Below, one piece after another: positions 43,134 to 52,499 of a DNA stretch of 64,000 bases; positions within the stretch are counted from its first letter, which is position 1; every line of letters starts with the position of its first letter. Below the pieces are notes generated by a model. That model saw only the letters and a program-made list of their open reading frames with translations. It was not told the DNA's origin and did no database searches. This DNA comes from DAOUET01 sp034430155 (GTDB lineage: Bacteria > Chloroflexota > Anaerolineae > Anaerolineales > UBA4823): positions 62,001 to 126,000 of the forward strand of contig DAOUET010000158.1 of the NCBI GenBank assembly GCA_034430155.1, read 5' to 3'. The position numbers and the translations under genes are program-made.

Positions 43134-43565
43134 GGCACGAAACCTACGGAATCTTAAAAATTCTGGATAATTTAAGGTTAGTAATCTTAAGGGAACATTC
43201 GCGCAATGGTAATTATTCCAATCAACTTCTTCCTGATAGCCAACCCACAAATAGGGAGAATTTCAAACCTCCCCCCACATATTCGGTCATTTCGTTAAAT
43301 CGAAACCTTAAAGATTCCTCAAGTCCACAATGTTAAAACATGGTAATCAGGGAATTCTCTTAACTTGTTTCTTTAGCATCCGATTTTGGTATTTTGTCAT
43401 AGGCAGAATTACTGACTTGGGTAATAAGGTTTACATCTGCAGTTAAATTCTTATTAAGTACGGACAAAACTGATTTTGATATCTCTCCTACACGACGTTA
43501 ACGATATTCTTGCGTAAGTTAGGTATGATAGAGTTACAAAATCAAGAACGAATGAGGAGACACCT
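43134..43565. other. AT-rich spacer upstream of dnaK
   Basis: About 430 bp with no gene I can support. I searched by eye for TTATCCACA-type DnaA boxes and found none with fewer than three mismatches, so I do not call an origin. No CIRCE element (TTAGCACTC-N9-GAGTGCTAA) is visible. A TATGAT at 43524-43529 could be the dnaK -10 box, but no good -35 is present. Confidence 0.4.
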
Positions 43566-45464
43566 ATGGCCAAAATTATTGGCATTGATTTGGGAACCAC
43601 AAATAGCGTGGTAGCCGTTATCGAAGGCGGTGATCCTGTCGTGATCCCGACTGCAGAAGGATCACGTCTTTTACCTTCGATTGTGGCGTTCAACAAAAAC
43701 AAAGAACGATTGGTTGGACAAACTGCCAAGCGTCAAGCGATTATAAACGCTGAGAACACAGTCTATTCTATCAAACGCTTCATGGGACGGCATTATGATG
43801 AGGTGGAAACCGAGCGCAACATGGTGCCCTATGAAGTAGTGCAGGGACCTGCGGGAGATGCGCGTGTGAGCCTCCCTATGACCAATCGGGAATATACCCC
43901 TCAGGAAATCTCTGCCATGATCCTGGCTAAATTGAAAACAGATGCTGAAGCATACCTTGGAGAGCCTGTCAAACAAGCTGTCATTACCGTTCCAGCGTAT
44001 TTCAATGATAGCCAACGCCAGGCCACCAAAGATGCCGGTAAGATAGCCGGACTTGAAGTGCTCCGTATCATCAACGAACCGACTGCAGCAGCTTTGGCCT
44101 ATGGTCTGGACAAGAAAGAAAACGAACTTATCCTGGTATTTGATCTTGGTGGAGGCACATTCGATGTGTCCATCTTGGAGGTAGGCGAAGGAGTAATTGA
44201 AGTTAAATCCACCAATGGAGATACCCACTTAGGTGGAGATGACTGGGATGAACGTATCGTTAACTGGATCGCAGATGAATTTAATAAGGATCAGGGTATC
44301 GATATCAGGAAAGACCGGCAGGCTTTACAGCGTCTTCGTGAAGCAGCTGAAAAAGCCAAGATCGAGCTCTCCAGTGTGATGGAGACAGAAATCAACCTGC
44401 CTTATATCACCGCAGACGCCTCGGGACCCAAACATTTACAAACCAAAATCACTCGTGCGAAATTCGAACAATTGACCGAGGATCTTGTAGAGCGTTTGCG
44501 CGGTCCCTTCAATGCTGCTTTAAAAGATGCAAACCTGAATCCGACCGCTCTCAATGAAATTGTTTTGGTTGGTGGCGCTACCCGCATGCCTATGGTACAG
44601 GATCTCGTGCGATCCCTCACCGGTAAGGATCCTCACAAAGGCGTCAACCCTGATGAGGTCGTGGCGGTAGGAGCAGCTATTCAGGCCGGTGTAATAGGCG
44701 GTGATGTAAAGGATGTTTTACTTCTCGACGTCACCCCCCTATCCCTCGGTTTGGAAACATTGGGAGGTGTCATGACCTCCTTGATCGAACGGAATACGAC
44801 CATTCCTGTCCGTAAGTCAGAGATTTTCTCGACCGCAGAAGACAATCAAACCGCCGTGGATATCCATGTGCTGCAAGGAGAACGCCCTATGGCTGCCGAT
44901 AATATGAGCCTGGGTCGTTTCCGGCTTGAAGGCATCCCAGCTGCGACACGCGGCTTACCTCAGGTAGAAGTAACTTTCGATATCGACGCCAACGGAATCT
45001 TGAACGTAGTCGCCCAAGACAAAGCTACCGGCAAAGAACAAAAAGTCACCATCACAGCTTCCACCAACTTGAGTCAGGACGAAATTGAAAAAATGGTCCA
45101 GACCGCCCGTGATCATCAGGCTGAAGATCGCAAGCGACGTGAGTTAATCGAAGCCCGTAATGTGGCTGATAACCTCGCCTACCAGACCGAGAAAACCTTA
45201 AAGGAATTGGGTGATAAGGTGCCTGTCAATGAACGTCAAAACATCGAAAGTAAAACAAAGGACTTGCGGGAGGCTATTAAAGGTGAGGCCAGCGATCAAA
45301 TAAAACGCCAGACAGAAGAGCTCCAAAATGCATTCCATGCCCTCAGCCAGCAATTGTACGCCCAAGGGCAGCCAGGTACTGACAGCTCGACCGGGAATGG
45401 GCACGGTCCTTCTGTTCCTGAAGATGAAGGCGAAGTAGTGGAAGGCGAATTCCGCGAAGCTTAA
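43566..45464 (+). CDS. dnaK: Chaperone protein DnaK (Hsp70)
   Basis: At 632 residues it is standard length. The N-terminal ATPase begins AKIIGIDLGTTNSVVAVIEG, with FDLGGGTFDVSILEVGEG near 195 and VLVGGATRMPMV near 335; the substrate domain follows (LLDVTPLSLGLETLGGVMT near 390) and the C-terminus ends in the acidic EDEGEVVEGEF tail. It binds unfolded segments in an ATP cycle with GrpE and DnaJ; neither is adjacent here, which differs from the common hrcA-grpE-dnaK-dnaJ order. GAGGAG lies before the ATG. Heat-shock regulation is not evident in the upstream sequence. Confidence 0.97.
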   Translation: MAKIIGIDLGTTNSVVAVIEGGDPVVIPTAEGSRLLPSIVAFNKNKERLVGQTAKRQAIINAENTVYSIKRFMGRHYDEVETERNMVPYEVVQGPAGDARVSLPMTNREYTPQEISAMILAKLKTDAEAYLGEPVKQAVITVPAYFNDSQRQATKDAGKIAGLEVLRIINEPTAAALAYGLDKKENELILVFDLGGGTFDVSILEVGEGVIEVKSTNGDTHLGGDDWDERIVNWIADEFNKDQGIDIRKDRQALQRLREAAEKAKIELSSVMETEINLPYITADASGPKHLQTKITRAKFEQLTEDLVERLRGPFNAALKDANLNPTALNEIVLVGGATRMPMVQDLVRSLTGKDPHKGVNPDEVVAVGAAIQAGVIGGDVKDVLLLDVTPLSLGLETLGGVMTSLIERNTTIPVRKSEIFSTAEDNQTAVDIHVLQGERPMAADNMSLGRFRLEGIPAATRGLPQVEVTFDIDANGILNVVAQDKATGKEQKVTITASTNLSQDEIEKMVQTARDHQAEDRKRRELIEARNVADNLAYQTEKTLKELGDKVPVNERQNIESKTKDLREAIKGEASDQIKRQTEELQNAFHALSQQLYAQGQPGTDSSTGNGHGPSVPEDEGEVVEGEFREA

Positions 45465-45490
45465 TTTCTATAAATCCCTTTTAAATATCT

Positions 45491-45543
45491 GCCTCCAATC
45501 TCGATGATATCAGCTACAGCTGGAGTAAAACGAGATTGGAGGC
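45491..45543 (+). terminator. dnaK terminator
   Basis: A perfect 13-bp stem (GCCTCCAATCTCG / CGAGATTGGAGGC) with a 27-nt loop is followed by a T-rich tract (TTTGTTTTCTTT). It lies 27 nt after the dnaK stop. Confidence 0.85.
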
Positions 45544-45635
45544 TTTGTTTTCTTTAACCCAGTTGTCTGGGATATCCTCCCTTGGCTATAATCCCGGAAA
45601 GTCCCTCTTACCGCTAATTATCGGACCAGATAGGA

Positions 45636-45641
45636 TATAAT
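45636..45641 (+). promoter_or_regulatory. -10 box close to the start of the 130-residue membrane protein gene
   Basis: A consensus TATAAT ends 13 nt before the ATG at 45655 and no ribosome binding site lies between, so the transcript may have a leader of about 7 nt. The -35 is weak. Confidence 0.4.
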
Positions 45642-45654
45642 CGACGCAACTAAT

Positions 45655-46047
45655 ATGGAAACTCGACCCTCTCCTTCCATCAGTAACTTTATCCCGGCAG
45701 CAGTGATTCTCGCGATCATCGGGTGGGGCGGTCTTTTTTTCTTAATGAATTACACCCTACCCACTACCGGTCCTCGCTGGTTGTTCTTCTTCCTTAGTGC
45801 AGTGGCTCTGACAGGCACTTTCTTACCAGTGGTCGCCTTTTTAAATCGCCGCTTTCAGTCAGACCCTCCCGCCACCTCCAACGTGATTCTGCGCCAGGCG
45901 ATTTGGGTGGGTATTTATGGACCCACCTTAGCTTGGCTTCAAATAGCCCGCGTGCTCACTCCGGCTATTGCTCTACTTCTCCTTTTAGGGTTAGCCGTGA
46001 TTGAATGGTTATTACGCCTACGTGAACGTAGCCAGTGGAATCCCTGA
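45655..46047 (+). CDS. Integral membrane protein, unknown function
   Basis: The 130-residue protein has four hydrophobic segments (about 14-33, 43-62, 77-96, 103-118), with a short polar head and a basic C-terminal tail (RLRERSQW). Nothing catalytic is visible. It lies 70 nt before selA on the same strand and is probably transcribed with it. I do not recognise a specific family. Confidence 0.7.
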   Translation: METRPSPSISNFIPAAVILAIIGWGGLFFLMNYTLPTTGPRWLFFFLSAVALTGTFLPVVAFLNRRFQSDPPATSNVILRQAIWVGIYGPTLAWLQIARVLTPAIALLLLLGLAVIEWLLRLRERSQWNP

Positions 46048-46117
46048 TCATGGCCAAGGAAACATTCAACACCTGTTCAACTGAACCATCAGACCTCCAC
46101 TTTGCATTTATCAACCC

Positions 46118-47479
46118 GTGAATAGCCTGCGTTCCCTCCCCTCGGTAGATCAACTTCTACAAACCAAGCCAGCCACCGATTTGATTGCTGCTTTCGGTCG
46201 TCCCCTCACCCTTCAAGCAATCCGCACTACTTTGGACGAAATACGGCTACGCCATGGAGATGGGTTGGCCATCCCTGGGAATGGTAATATTCTAGAGCGC
46301 ACCCAGGATTTACTGAACAGGTGGACTTCTCCCACCTTACAGGCGGTGATCAACGCTACCGGCGTCATCCTGCACACTAATTTGGGCCGGGCGCCACTCA
46401 GCCAGGCTGCTCTTAAAGCTATCCTGGAGGTGTCCAAAGGGTATTCCACCCTGGAGTACGACCTGGGAAAGGGTAAACGCGGCTCCCGAAGCTTGCATGC
46501 TGAGGACTTGCTTAAGCTTCTCACTGGGGTAGAAGCGACCCTGGTGGTCAATAACAACGCCTCAGCCGTATTACTAGCCCTTTCCGCCCTGGCTCGCCAT
46601 CGCAGGGTTGTAATTGCTCGCTCTCAATTGGTGGAAATTGGTGGGGGTTTTCGCGTACCCGACGTCATGAAACAATCCGGCGCGAAACTGGTCGAGGTGG
46701 GTACAACTAACCGGGTGCATCTCTCGGATTATGAACAGGCTCTGACCGAGCAGCCTGTCGCTCTGGTAATGCGGGCCCATCGTTCCAACTTCCAAATCAT
46801 TGGTTTTACCAGTGAACCCTCCCTCCCCGAAATCGTCTCGATTGCCCATAACTCAGCGATCCCTGTTATCGATGATTTAGGATCCGGTTCCTTGCTCGAT
46901 ACCGCCAGATATGGGCTTGGTCATGAACCGATGGTCCAGGAATCGCTAGCCGCGGGTGTGGACCTTGTCTGCTTCTCTGGAGACAAGCTGCTGGGAGGCC
47001 CTCAAGCCGGCATCATTCTCGGCCGTTCTGAATTGTTGAATAAATTGAAAAAACACCCCCTGGCACGCGCCATTCGTGCGGATAAGCTCTGCCTGGCTGC
47101 CTTATCTGCGACCTTGCTTCATTACCTGAAGGATGAAGCACAACGGGAAATCCCTGTATGGCGGATGATATCTGAGCCAGCCGAAAGGTTGAAGTTCCGT
47201 CCGACGCAATGGATGAAAGTATTGGGTCAGGGCGAAGTCATCTCCGGTCAATCCACTGTTGGTGGTGGCAGCCTACCCGAAGAAACCCTGCCCACCTATC
47301 TCTTTACTCTGAATGTCCCCAATCCTGGCAGGACTCTCGCTCGTTTGCGTCAATTTCATCCTCCCATTATCGGGCGCGTCCAGGATAATCGAGTGGTAAT
47401 TGATCCACGTACCGTCTTAATCGAACAAGACGAGATTTTGCTAGCAGGGTTGACAGAAGCCCTGCAAAACCAAAAGTAA
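46118..47479 (+). CDS. selA: L-seryl-tRNA(Sec) selenium transferase
   Basis: GTG 46118 gives 453 residues beginning MNSLRSLPSVDQLL, the SelA N-terminal signature. The PLP-binding lysine is in VCFSGDKLLGGPQAG (about residue 289), and the tRNA/PLP core has ATGVILHTNLGRAPLS and LEYDLGKGKRGSR. It converts seryl-tRNA(Sec) to selenocysteyl-tRNA(Sec) using selenophosphate. selB, selC and selD are not adjacent in this window, though the pathway needs them, so they must be elsewhere or this copy is a relic. Nothing in the frame is broken. Confidence 0.93.
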   Translation: MNSLRSLPSVDQLLQTKPATDLIAAFGRPLTLQAIRTTLDEIRLRHGDGLAIPGNGNILERTQDLLNRWTSPTLQAVINATGVILHTNLGRAPLSQAALKAILEVSKGYSTLEYDLGKGKRGSRSLHAEDLLKLLTGVEATLVVNNNASAVLLALSALARHRRVVIARSQLVEIGGGFRVPDVMKQSGAKLVEVGTTNRVHLSDYEQALTEQPVALVMRAHRSNFQIIGFTSEPSLPEIVSIAHNSAIPVIDDLGSGSLLDTARYGLGHEPMVQESLAAGVDLVCFSGDKLLGGPQAGIILGRSELLNKLKKHPLARAIRADKLCLAALSATLLHYLKDEAQREIPVWRMISEPAERLKFRPTQWMKVLGQGEVISGQSTVGGGSLPEETLPTYLFTLNVPNPGRTLARLRQFHPPIIGRVQDNRVVIDPRTVLIEQDEILLAGLTEALQNQK

Positions 47480-47535
47480 GTTCCTGAAGTCCAACTTCTA
47501 TTCGATGCGAATATTGACATGAGGGAGATTAACGA

Positions 47536-48777
47536 ATGAAACAAGACCTAGATGGTCTCATGGAAACCAATAACCTGGACGCCTTATTAATTATAGGTCC
47601 AGGGCTCCACAATCCACCCATGTATTATTTTACCGGGGGAGCGCATCTCACCAATGCTGACCTGATCAAGAAACGAGGCCAGGACCCAATTTTGTTCCAT
47701 TATCCCATGGAGCGCGATGAAGCGGCAAAGACGGGTTTGGCTACTAAGAATCTTTCGGATTACCACATGAGTGATTTGATAAAACAATGCCACGGTGACC
47801 AGTTGCAGGCGACGGTGTTGCGTTACCAGAAAATGTTCTCAGATCTGGAGGTCACCAGCGGCAGGGTTGGGCTCTTCGGGAAAACCGATGCTGGCTCAGC
47901 TTATGCCATATTCACGGCATTGCAGGAACGCATGCCAAATCTCAACATTGTTGGCAACTATAATGACTCTGTCCTGCTTCAAGCCATGGCAACCAAAAGC
48001 GTCCTTGAAATCGAACGCATCCGCCGAATGGGTCAAATCACCACAACCGTCGTCGGTCAGGTGGCAGATTTCCTCTCCAATCACCCCGCCCGAGATGGTG
48101 CCCTGGTAAGATCCGATGGTCAACCGCTCACCATCGCCGATGTAAAAACTCGCATCGACTTATGGTTGGCTGAATATGGCGCAGAGAATCCGGAGGGTAC
48201 CATCTTTGCCATCGGTAGGGATGCCGGCGTACCACATAGTAGCGGAACTCCTTCAGATCTCCTCCGCCTCGGCCAAACCATCGTCTTTGATATCTTTCCC
48301 TGCGAAGCAGGTGGAGGCTACTATTACGATTTCACCCGGACCTGGTGCCTGGGCTATGCGCCGGATGACGTCCAAGCGCTTTATAACGACGTTTTGGATG
48401 TCTACAGGCAGATTATGAGTGAGCTGCAGGCCAATACCCCCTGCCGGGATTACCAGATACGCACCAGTGAACTCTTCAAGGAAAAAGGTCACCCAACCAC
48501 TGAAGAAACCCCTGAAACAGAAGTGGGATACGTGCACAGTCTAGGTCATGGTATTGGTTTGCATATCCACGAAAGGCCTGTATTCGGTTTTACGGCTAAC
48601 CAAAGAGATCAACTGAACCCTGGAGTAGTCGTAACCATCGAACCGGGTCTTTATTACCCAGATCGCGGTATGGGTGTTCGATTAGAAGACTCTGTTTGGA
48701 TTCGGCCCGACTCTCAAGTGGAAATCTTAGCGGATTATCCACTGGATTTGGTAATACCCATAAGAAAGCCATCCTGA
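47536..48777 (+). CDS. M24-family Xaa-Pro dipeptidase/aminopeptidase
   Basis: The 413-residue protein has the creatinase-like N-terminal domain (about 1-150) and the pita-bread C-terminal domain. The five metal ligands can be read: Asp in VFDIFPCEAGGGYYYD (two Asp), His in SLGHGIGLHIHE, Glu in TIEPGLYYP and Glu in RLEDSVW. It hydrolyses X-Pro peptide bonds in the cytosol. GGGAG lies upstream of the ATG. It follows selA by 56 nt, and tsaD follows it by 18 nt, so it may be part of a small operon. Confidence 0.92.
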   Translation: MKQDLDGLMETNNLDALLIIGPGLHNPPMYYFTGGAHLTNADLIKKRGQDPILFHYPMERDEAAKTGLATKNLSDYHMSDLIKQCHGDQLQATVLRYQKMFSDLEVTSGRVGLFGKTDAGSAYAIFTALQERMPNLNIVGNYNDSVLLQAMATKSVLEIERIRRMGQITTTVVGQVADFLSNHPARDGALVRSDGQPLTIADVKTRIDLWLAEYGAENPEGTIFAIGRDAGVPHSSGTPSDLLRLGQTIVFDIFPCEAGGGYYYDFTRTWCLGYAPDDVQALYNDVLDVYRQIMSELQANTPCRDYQIRTSELFKEKGHPTTEETPETEVGYVHSLGHGIGLHIHERPVFGFTANQRDQLNPGVVVTIEPGLYYPDRGMGVRLEDSVWIRPDSQVEILADYPLDLVIPIRKPS

Positions 48778-48795
48778 GGCCATAGAGAGCCAGCT

Positions 48796-49839
48796 ATGTC
48801 AGAAATCCAACCCGAAATTGATGCTCGCATCTTGGGGATTGAAACCTCATGTGATGAAACCGCCGCTGCAGTTGTCGAAAGCGGACGTGTTATTTTATCG
48901 AATACGGTGGCTTCACAGGCAGAAATACACGCCCAATACGGGGGTGTATTTCCCGAGATTGCCTCTCGCCAGCATATCCTCACACTTTATCCAATAATTG
49001 AAGGAGCTCTCCAGCAAGCCCATCTGACACTGCATGATCTCGATGCTATCGCTGTCACGCGCGGTCCCGGCTTGCCTGGATCATTGGTGGTCGGTATGAA
49101 CGCCGCCAAAGGTTTAACCCTGGGAAGCGCTTTACCCCTTATCGGTGTCAATCACTTAGAAGCTCACATCTACTCAGCTTGGTTATACCCTGCAGGTCAT
49201 CCCCCCACCGCTGAGCCTCAGTTCCCCCTGTTATCTTTGATCGTATCTGGTGGACATTCTGAGTTGGTGTTGATGACGCAACACTTAGTTTACCAACGAT
49301 TGGGCGGTACCTTAGACGATGCTGCCGGAGAAGCATTTGACAAGATCGCTCGTTTATTAGGGTTGAGTTATCCAGGTGGTCCATCCATTCAAGAAGCCGC
49401 TGAAAATGGCAACCCGAAAGCTTTCGACTTCCCGCGAGCCTGGTTAGAAGGCTCCTGGGATTTTTCGTTTAGCGGTCTCAAGACCGCTGTTCTACGAGAG
49501 GTGCAAAGGCTGGAAGGAAGCGGTTTAAACTTGCCTGTTGCAGATCTGGCGGCTAGCTTTCAGGCAGCTGTTGTAGATGTGCTTGTCGGTAAAACCTTAG
49601 CAGCTGCCAAGAACTTCAACGCCAAAGAAATTCTGATTGCCGGGGGCGTTTCAGCAAATAAAACTCTTCGAGAGACCATCGAAGCGAAATCATCTTGGCA
49701 GGTACATATCCCACCTATCTACCTTTGCACCGATAACGCCGCCATGATCGCCTCAGCTGGTTTCTATCGCTTTGCCCAGGGACAGCGAGATTCTCTGGCC
49801 ATAGATGTTTTACCCAACTGGCCGATATCAGGAATCTGA
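48796..49839 (+). CDS. tsaD: tRNA N6-adenosine threonylcarbamoyltransferase
   Basis: The 347-residue protein begins with ILGIETSCDETAAAVVESG and has the iron-ligand motif HLEAH (about 116-120), SGGHSEL, and a late GGVSANKTLR. This ASKHA-fold enzyme transfers the threonylcarbamoyl group from TC-AMP to A37 of ANN-decoding tRNAs with TsaB and TsaE. The gene for the TC-AMP synthase, tsaC, lies just beyond on the other strand, so two steps of t6A synthesis sit tail to tail. tsaB and tsaE are not seen here. Confidence 0.96.
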   Translation: MSEIQPEIDARILGIETSCDETAAAVVESGRVILSNTVASQAEIHAQYGGVFPEIASRQHILTLYPIIEGALQQAHLTLHDLDAIAVTRGPGLPGSLVVGMNAAKGLTLGSALPLIGVNHLEAHIYSAWLYPAGHPPTAEPQFPLLSLIVSGGHSELVLMTQHLVYQRLGGTLDDAAGEAFDKIARLLGLSYPGGPSIQEAAENGNPKAFDFPRAWLEGSWDFSFSGLKTAVLREVQRLEGSGLNLPVADLAASFQAAVVDVLVGKTLAAAKNFNAKEILIAGGVSANKTLRETIEAKSSWQVHIPPIYLCTDNAAMIASAGFYRFAQGQRDSLAIDVLPNWPISGI

Positions 49840-49863
49840 GATAACAAAGCACAAGAAAATAGA

Positions 49864-49906
49864 AACCGCCCATAGGGGATCGGCTCCGATTCCCCGTAGG
49901 GCGGTT
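49864..49906. terminator. Nested hairpin between tsaD and tsaC
   Basis: AACCGCCC / GGGCGGTT encloses a second stem GGGGATCGG / CCGATTCCCC with small bulges, giving a long cruciform-like structure. The minus strand has a T-rich stretch just after it (TTTCTATTTTC), so it probably ends tsaC; the plus side lacks a clean T-run. Confidence 0.7.
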
Positions 49907-50011
49907 CTGAGTGAGGAGAATGCAACTATCATTATACGCATTCAGCTAAATAGGGCATGAAAATGGCATAAAAAAATCATTAGAAAAACGCAGTGAATCC
50001 AGGCCTTAATG

Positions 50012-50629
50012 TTATTTAAGAGCCTTATTGATATCTTCCAAAGATATCGGGCCAGGACGTAAGATCACCGCTTCCTGGGAGGTGCAATCGACTACGGTGG
50101 AAGGGATACCTCCCGGAGTATGCCCTCCGTCTATGATCAGGTGAACTCTACCGTCTAGCTGCGCCAGTGCTTCCTGGGCAGAATTTGTGTTTTTCTCTCC
50201 GGATAGATTTGCCGAAGTGACAGCTAGTGGACCCGTCATACGAAGCAAAGCCAATGCCACTGGATGGTTGGGCACACGCACCCCGATCGTCGGTAAGGTA
50301 GAAAGCGTATCCGGTACGCTGGGGTGACGTGGTACGATCAATGTCAGCGGTCCTGGCCAAAATCTTTCCGCCAGCCTTAGGGCAATTTTGCTCGGTGAAA
50401 GGGAAACAAACTCTAGTTCGTGCAAGTCACTGATTAATATCGCGATCGCCCGGGAACTATTCCGCCCTTTTATTGTATATAAACGCTCAACATACTCTTC
50501 TCTAAAGGGAAGGGCTGCCAGCCCGTACACGGTATCGGTAGGGAAAACGACTGCGCCGCCATTTTGTAATATATCCACTGCATGAGCCAAGACAACAGGG
50601 TGATCACTGCTGAGGACTTCAGTTTTCAT
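50012..50629 (-). CDS. tsaC: Threonylcarbamoyl-AMP synthase (TsaC/YrdC type)
   Basis: The 205-residue protein is the YrdC-domain enzyme: GGAVVFPTDTVYGLAA near residue 30, KGRNSSRAIAILI, and ARLAERFWPGPLTLIVPRH. The chain is shorter than Sua5 (about 340) and lacks its C-terminal domain, so it is TsaC-like. It makes threonylcarbamoyl-AMP from threonine, bicarbonate and ATP for TsaD, whose gene converges on it. There is no clear ribosome binding site; a TATAAT at 50679-50684 (minus strand) could be its -10, with a weak -35. Confidence 0.94.
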   Translation of the reverse strand: MKTEVLSSDHPVVLAHAVDILQNGGAVVFPTDTVYGLAALPFREEYVERLYTIKGRNSSRAIAILISDLHELEFVSLSPSKIALRLAERFWPGPLTLIVPRHPSVPDTLSTLPTIGVRVPNHPVALALLRMTGPLAVTSANLSGEKNTNSAQEALAQLDGRVHLIIDGGHTPGGIPSTVVDCTSQEAVILRPGPISLEDINKALK

Positions 50630-50871
50630 GGTCGGGTAAGTAGTGAGTAAGTTTCGCTGAGAGGTTGTGAGCCCTCATATTATAAAGTATGTTCGTTACT
50701 CCTGCTCTTCCCAATTCTGGTACTCGAAAAACCTCTAAGGCCAAACTTCCCTCTTTTTTCTGACCATTTCGGGGGTGAGATCAAATCACAATCCACAGCT
50801 GCGAATTCCCCTTTCTTTAACCAAAACAATTTCCCGCATGTATTGCGATAATTAGCTCCAAACAAGGCTGC

Positions 50872-51636
50872 TTATCGGTTCAGTTCCCAGATAATGCGTA
50901 AGCCATCTAAGGTAAGCCATGGCGCAATAACCCGCAGGACAGCAGTCTCGTTGGCGATGATCTCAGCAAGACCACCCGTTGCGATGACCTTCATCTCCGG
51001 GCCGAGTTCTTTTCGAAACCTTGCCACCATCCCCTCGACCAGGGCTACATATCCGAATAACAGGCCAGATTGCATAGAATGTACTGTATTTCGTCCGATC
51101 GCCTTCGGAGGTCGTTGCAAATCAACCCTTGGTAATTTAGCTGTCCGTAAAAAAAGCGCCTCGGAGGCGATATTGATACCCGGAGCAATTGCCCCTCCCA
51201 GGTAATCCCCTTCTTGGGAGATAGCATCAAATGTTGTCGCAGTGCCAAAATCAACTACACAAGCTGGACCACCAAATAAGTGCTGCACAGCAGCGGCATC
51301 GGCAATCCGGTCGGCACCCACCGCCCGTGGATCTTCATAACGATTGCGTACGCCGGTTTTCACACCCGCATCCACCACCAATGGGTCTTTTCCCAGATAT
51401 TGCATGCAAGCCTGGAAGATCTTACCGGTGAGAGGCGGTACCACCGAAGCAATACAGACACCTGTAAGATCCGTTGCTGATTGACCAGCATGTGATATTA
51501 AACCCAGGAACTGCAATCCATACTCATCCGGCATCCGCTCGTGGTCGGTCGCTAACCTCCAGCGTGGGCCTAATTTTTTGCCGTTGTAAAGCCCCAAGGT
51601 TATGTTGGTGTTGCCAATATCGACTGTTAAAAGCAT
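50872..51636 (-). CDS. coaX: Type III pantothenate kinase
   Basis: The 254-residue protein opens with LLTVDIGNTNITLGLYNG (phosphate-binding Asp of the ASKHA fold) and has VGADRIADAAAV and CVVDFGTATTFDAIS. Type III kinases make 4'-phosphopantothenate from pantothenate and ATP, need a monovalent cation, and are not inhibited by CoA. It is the last gene of panB-panE-panC-coaX and begins one nucleotide after the panC stop codon (TAA-C-ATG), so the two are translationally coupled. Confidence 0.95.
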   Translation of the reverse strand: MLLTVDIGNTNITLGLYNGKKLGPRWRLATDHERMPDEYGLQFLGLISHAGQSATDLTGVCIASVVPPLTGKIFQACMQYLGKDPLVVDAGVKTGVRNRYEDPRAVGADRIADAAAVQHLFGGPACVVDFGTATTFDAISQEGDYLGGAIAPGINIASEALFLRTAKLPRVDLQRPPKAIGRNTVHSMQSGLLFGYVALVEGMVARFRKELGPEMKVIATGGLAEIIANETAVLRVIAPWLTLDGLRIIWELNR

Positions 51637-51637
51637 G

Positions 51638-52480
51638 TTATGGCTGTTCTCCGATCAGAATGTTATCTATTAAACGGGTTCTCCCAAAATACACCGCCAT
51701 AGAAAGTAGCACCCGCTTTACTGGACCTTCCAGTTCCTGCAGAGTATCTGGATCAGCGCAGGAAATATACTGAAGTTGAGCCAGTTTCTCGCCGTTAACC
51801 ACCTCAGCCACAATCCCTCTAAGTTTGCTTGCCTCCCGTTGACCCCTTATGAATGCTTCGTCAGCAGCCCTTAGAGCCCGGGAAAGCACGATTGCCGCTT
51901 TCCGTTCAGCCGGATTTAAGAAGACATTCCGGCTGGACATCGCCAGTCCATCCGCTTCTCGCACAATTGGGCAAACGACGATTTCGGTTGGGAAATTCAG
52001 ATCCTGCGCTAACCGTCGTACAACCACTACCTGTTGGGCATCTTTTTGACCAAAATAGCTCTTTTGAGGTTGTACACAGTTAAGTAGCTTCGCAACTACC
52101 GTCGTGACACCTCGAAAATGGCCTAGTCGGTATGCGCCCTCCAGGGGTTTGGTGACCTCATCGACCATCACCCAGGTCTGGTATCCAGGCGGATACATCA
52201 CTTCGGGATTGGGAGTCCATACTAGATCCACCCCCTCGGCCTCCAATAACTGCAAATCTTGAGGAATATCGCGCGGGTATGCCTCCAGGTCTTCGCTGGG
52301 TCCAAATTGAGTCGGGTTTACAAATATGCTGACGACTACACTGGCACAATCATCTCGAGCTCGTTGAACCAGCGAGAGATGCCCGGCGTGTAAATAGCCC
52401 ATTGTTGCTACAAATCCCACCGGTCGTGCTAAATCCGCGCGCTCGGCCCGTAATTCTGGTATGGTCGTGACAACTTTCAT
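51638..52480 (-). CDS. panC: Pantothenate synthetase
   Basis: The 280-residue protein has the nucleotidyltransferase HxGH motif (MGYLHAGHLSLV near residue 28), the KxxxS-like region AMSSRNVFL, and GHFRGVTTVVAKL and FGQKDAQQ. It joins pantoate and beta-alanine using ATP. panD (beta-alanine supply) is not nearby; beta-alanine could come from another route or an unlinked panD. AGGG precedes the ATG. Confidence 0.96.
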   Translation of the reverse strand: MKVVTTIPELRAERADLARPVGFVATMGYLHAGHLSLVQRARDDCASVVVSIFVNPTQFGPSEDLEAYPRDIPQDLQLLEAEGVDLVWTPNPEVMYPPGYQTWVMVDEVTKPLEGAYRLGHFRGVTTVVAKLLNCVQPQKSYFGQKDAQQVVVVRRLAQDLNFPTEIVVCPIVREADGLAMSSRNVFLNPAERKAAIVLSRALRAADEAFIRGQREASKLRGIVAEVVNGEKLAQLQYISCADPDTLQELEGPVKRVLLSMAVYFGRTRLIDNILIGEQP

Positions 52481-52499
52481 GTTTGCCCTATTTGGTCAT

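Noticed and set aside
42865..43565. Chromosomal origin beside dnaA
   Set aside because: No DnaA box better than about 6/9 found by eye and no dnaN next door, so I do not call oriC.
43500..43565. CIRCE or other heat-shock operator before dnaK
   Set aside because: The 9-bp inverted repeat of CIRCE is absent; short repeats such as CTTGCGTAAG are too small to support a call.
50680..50865. 61-codon frame between tsaC and coaX
   Set aside because: No ribosome binding site, low-complexity composition and no family pattern; it lies in an AT-variable intergenic stretch.
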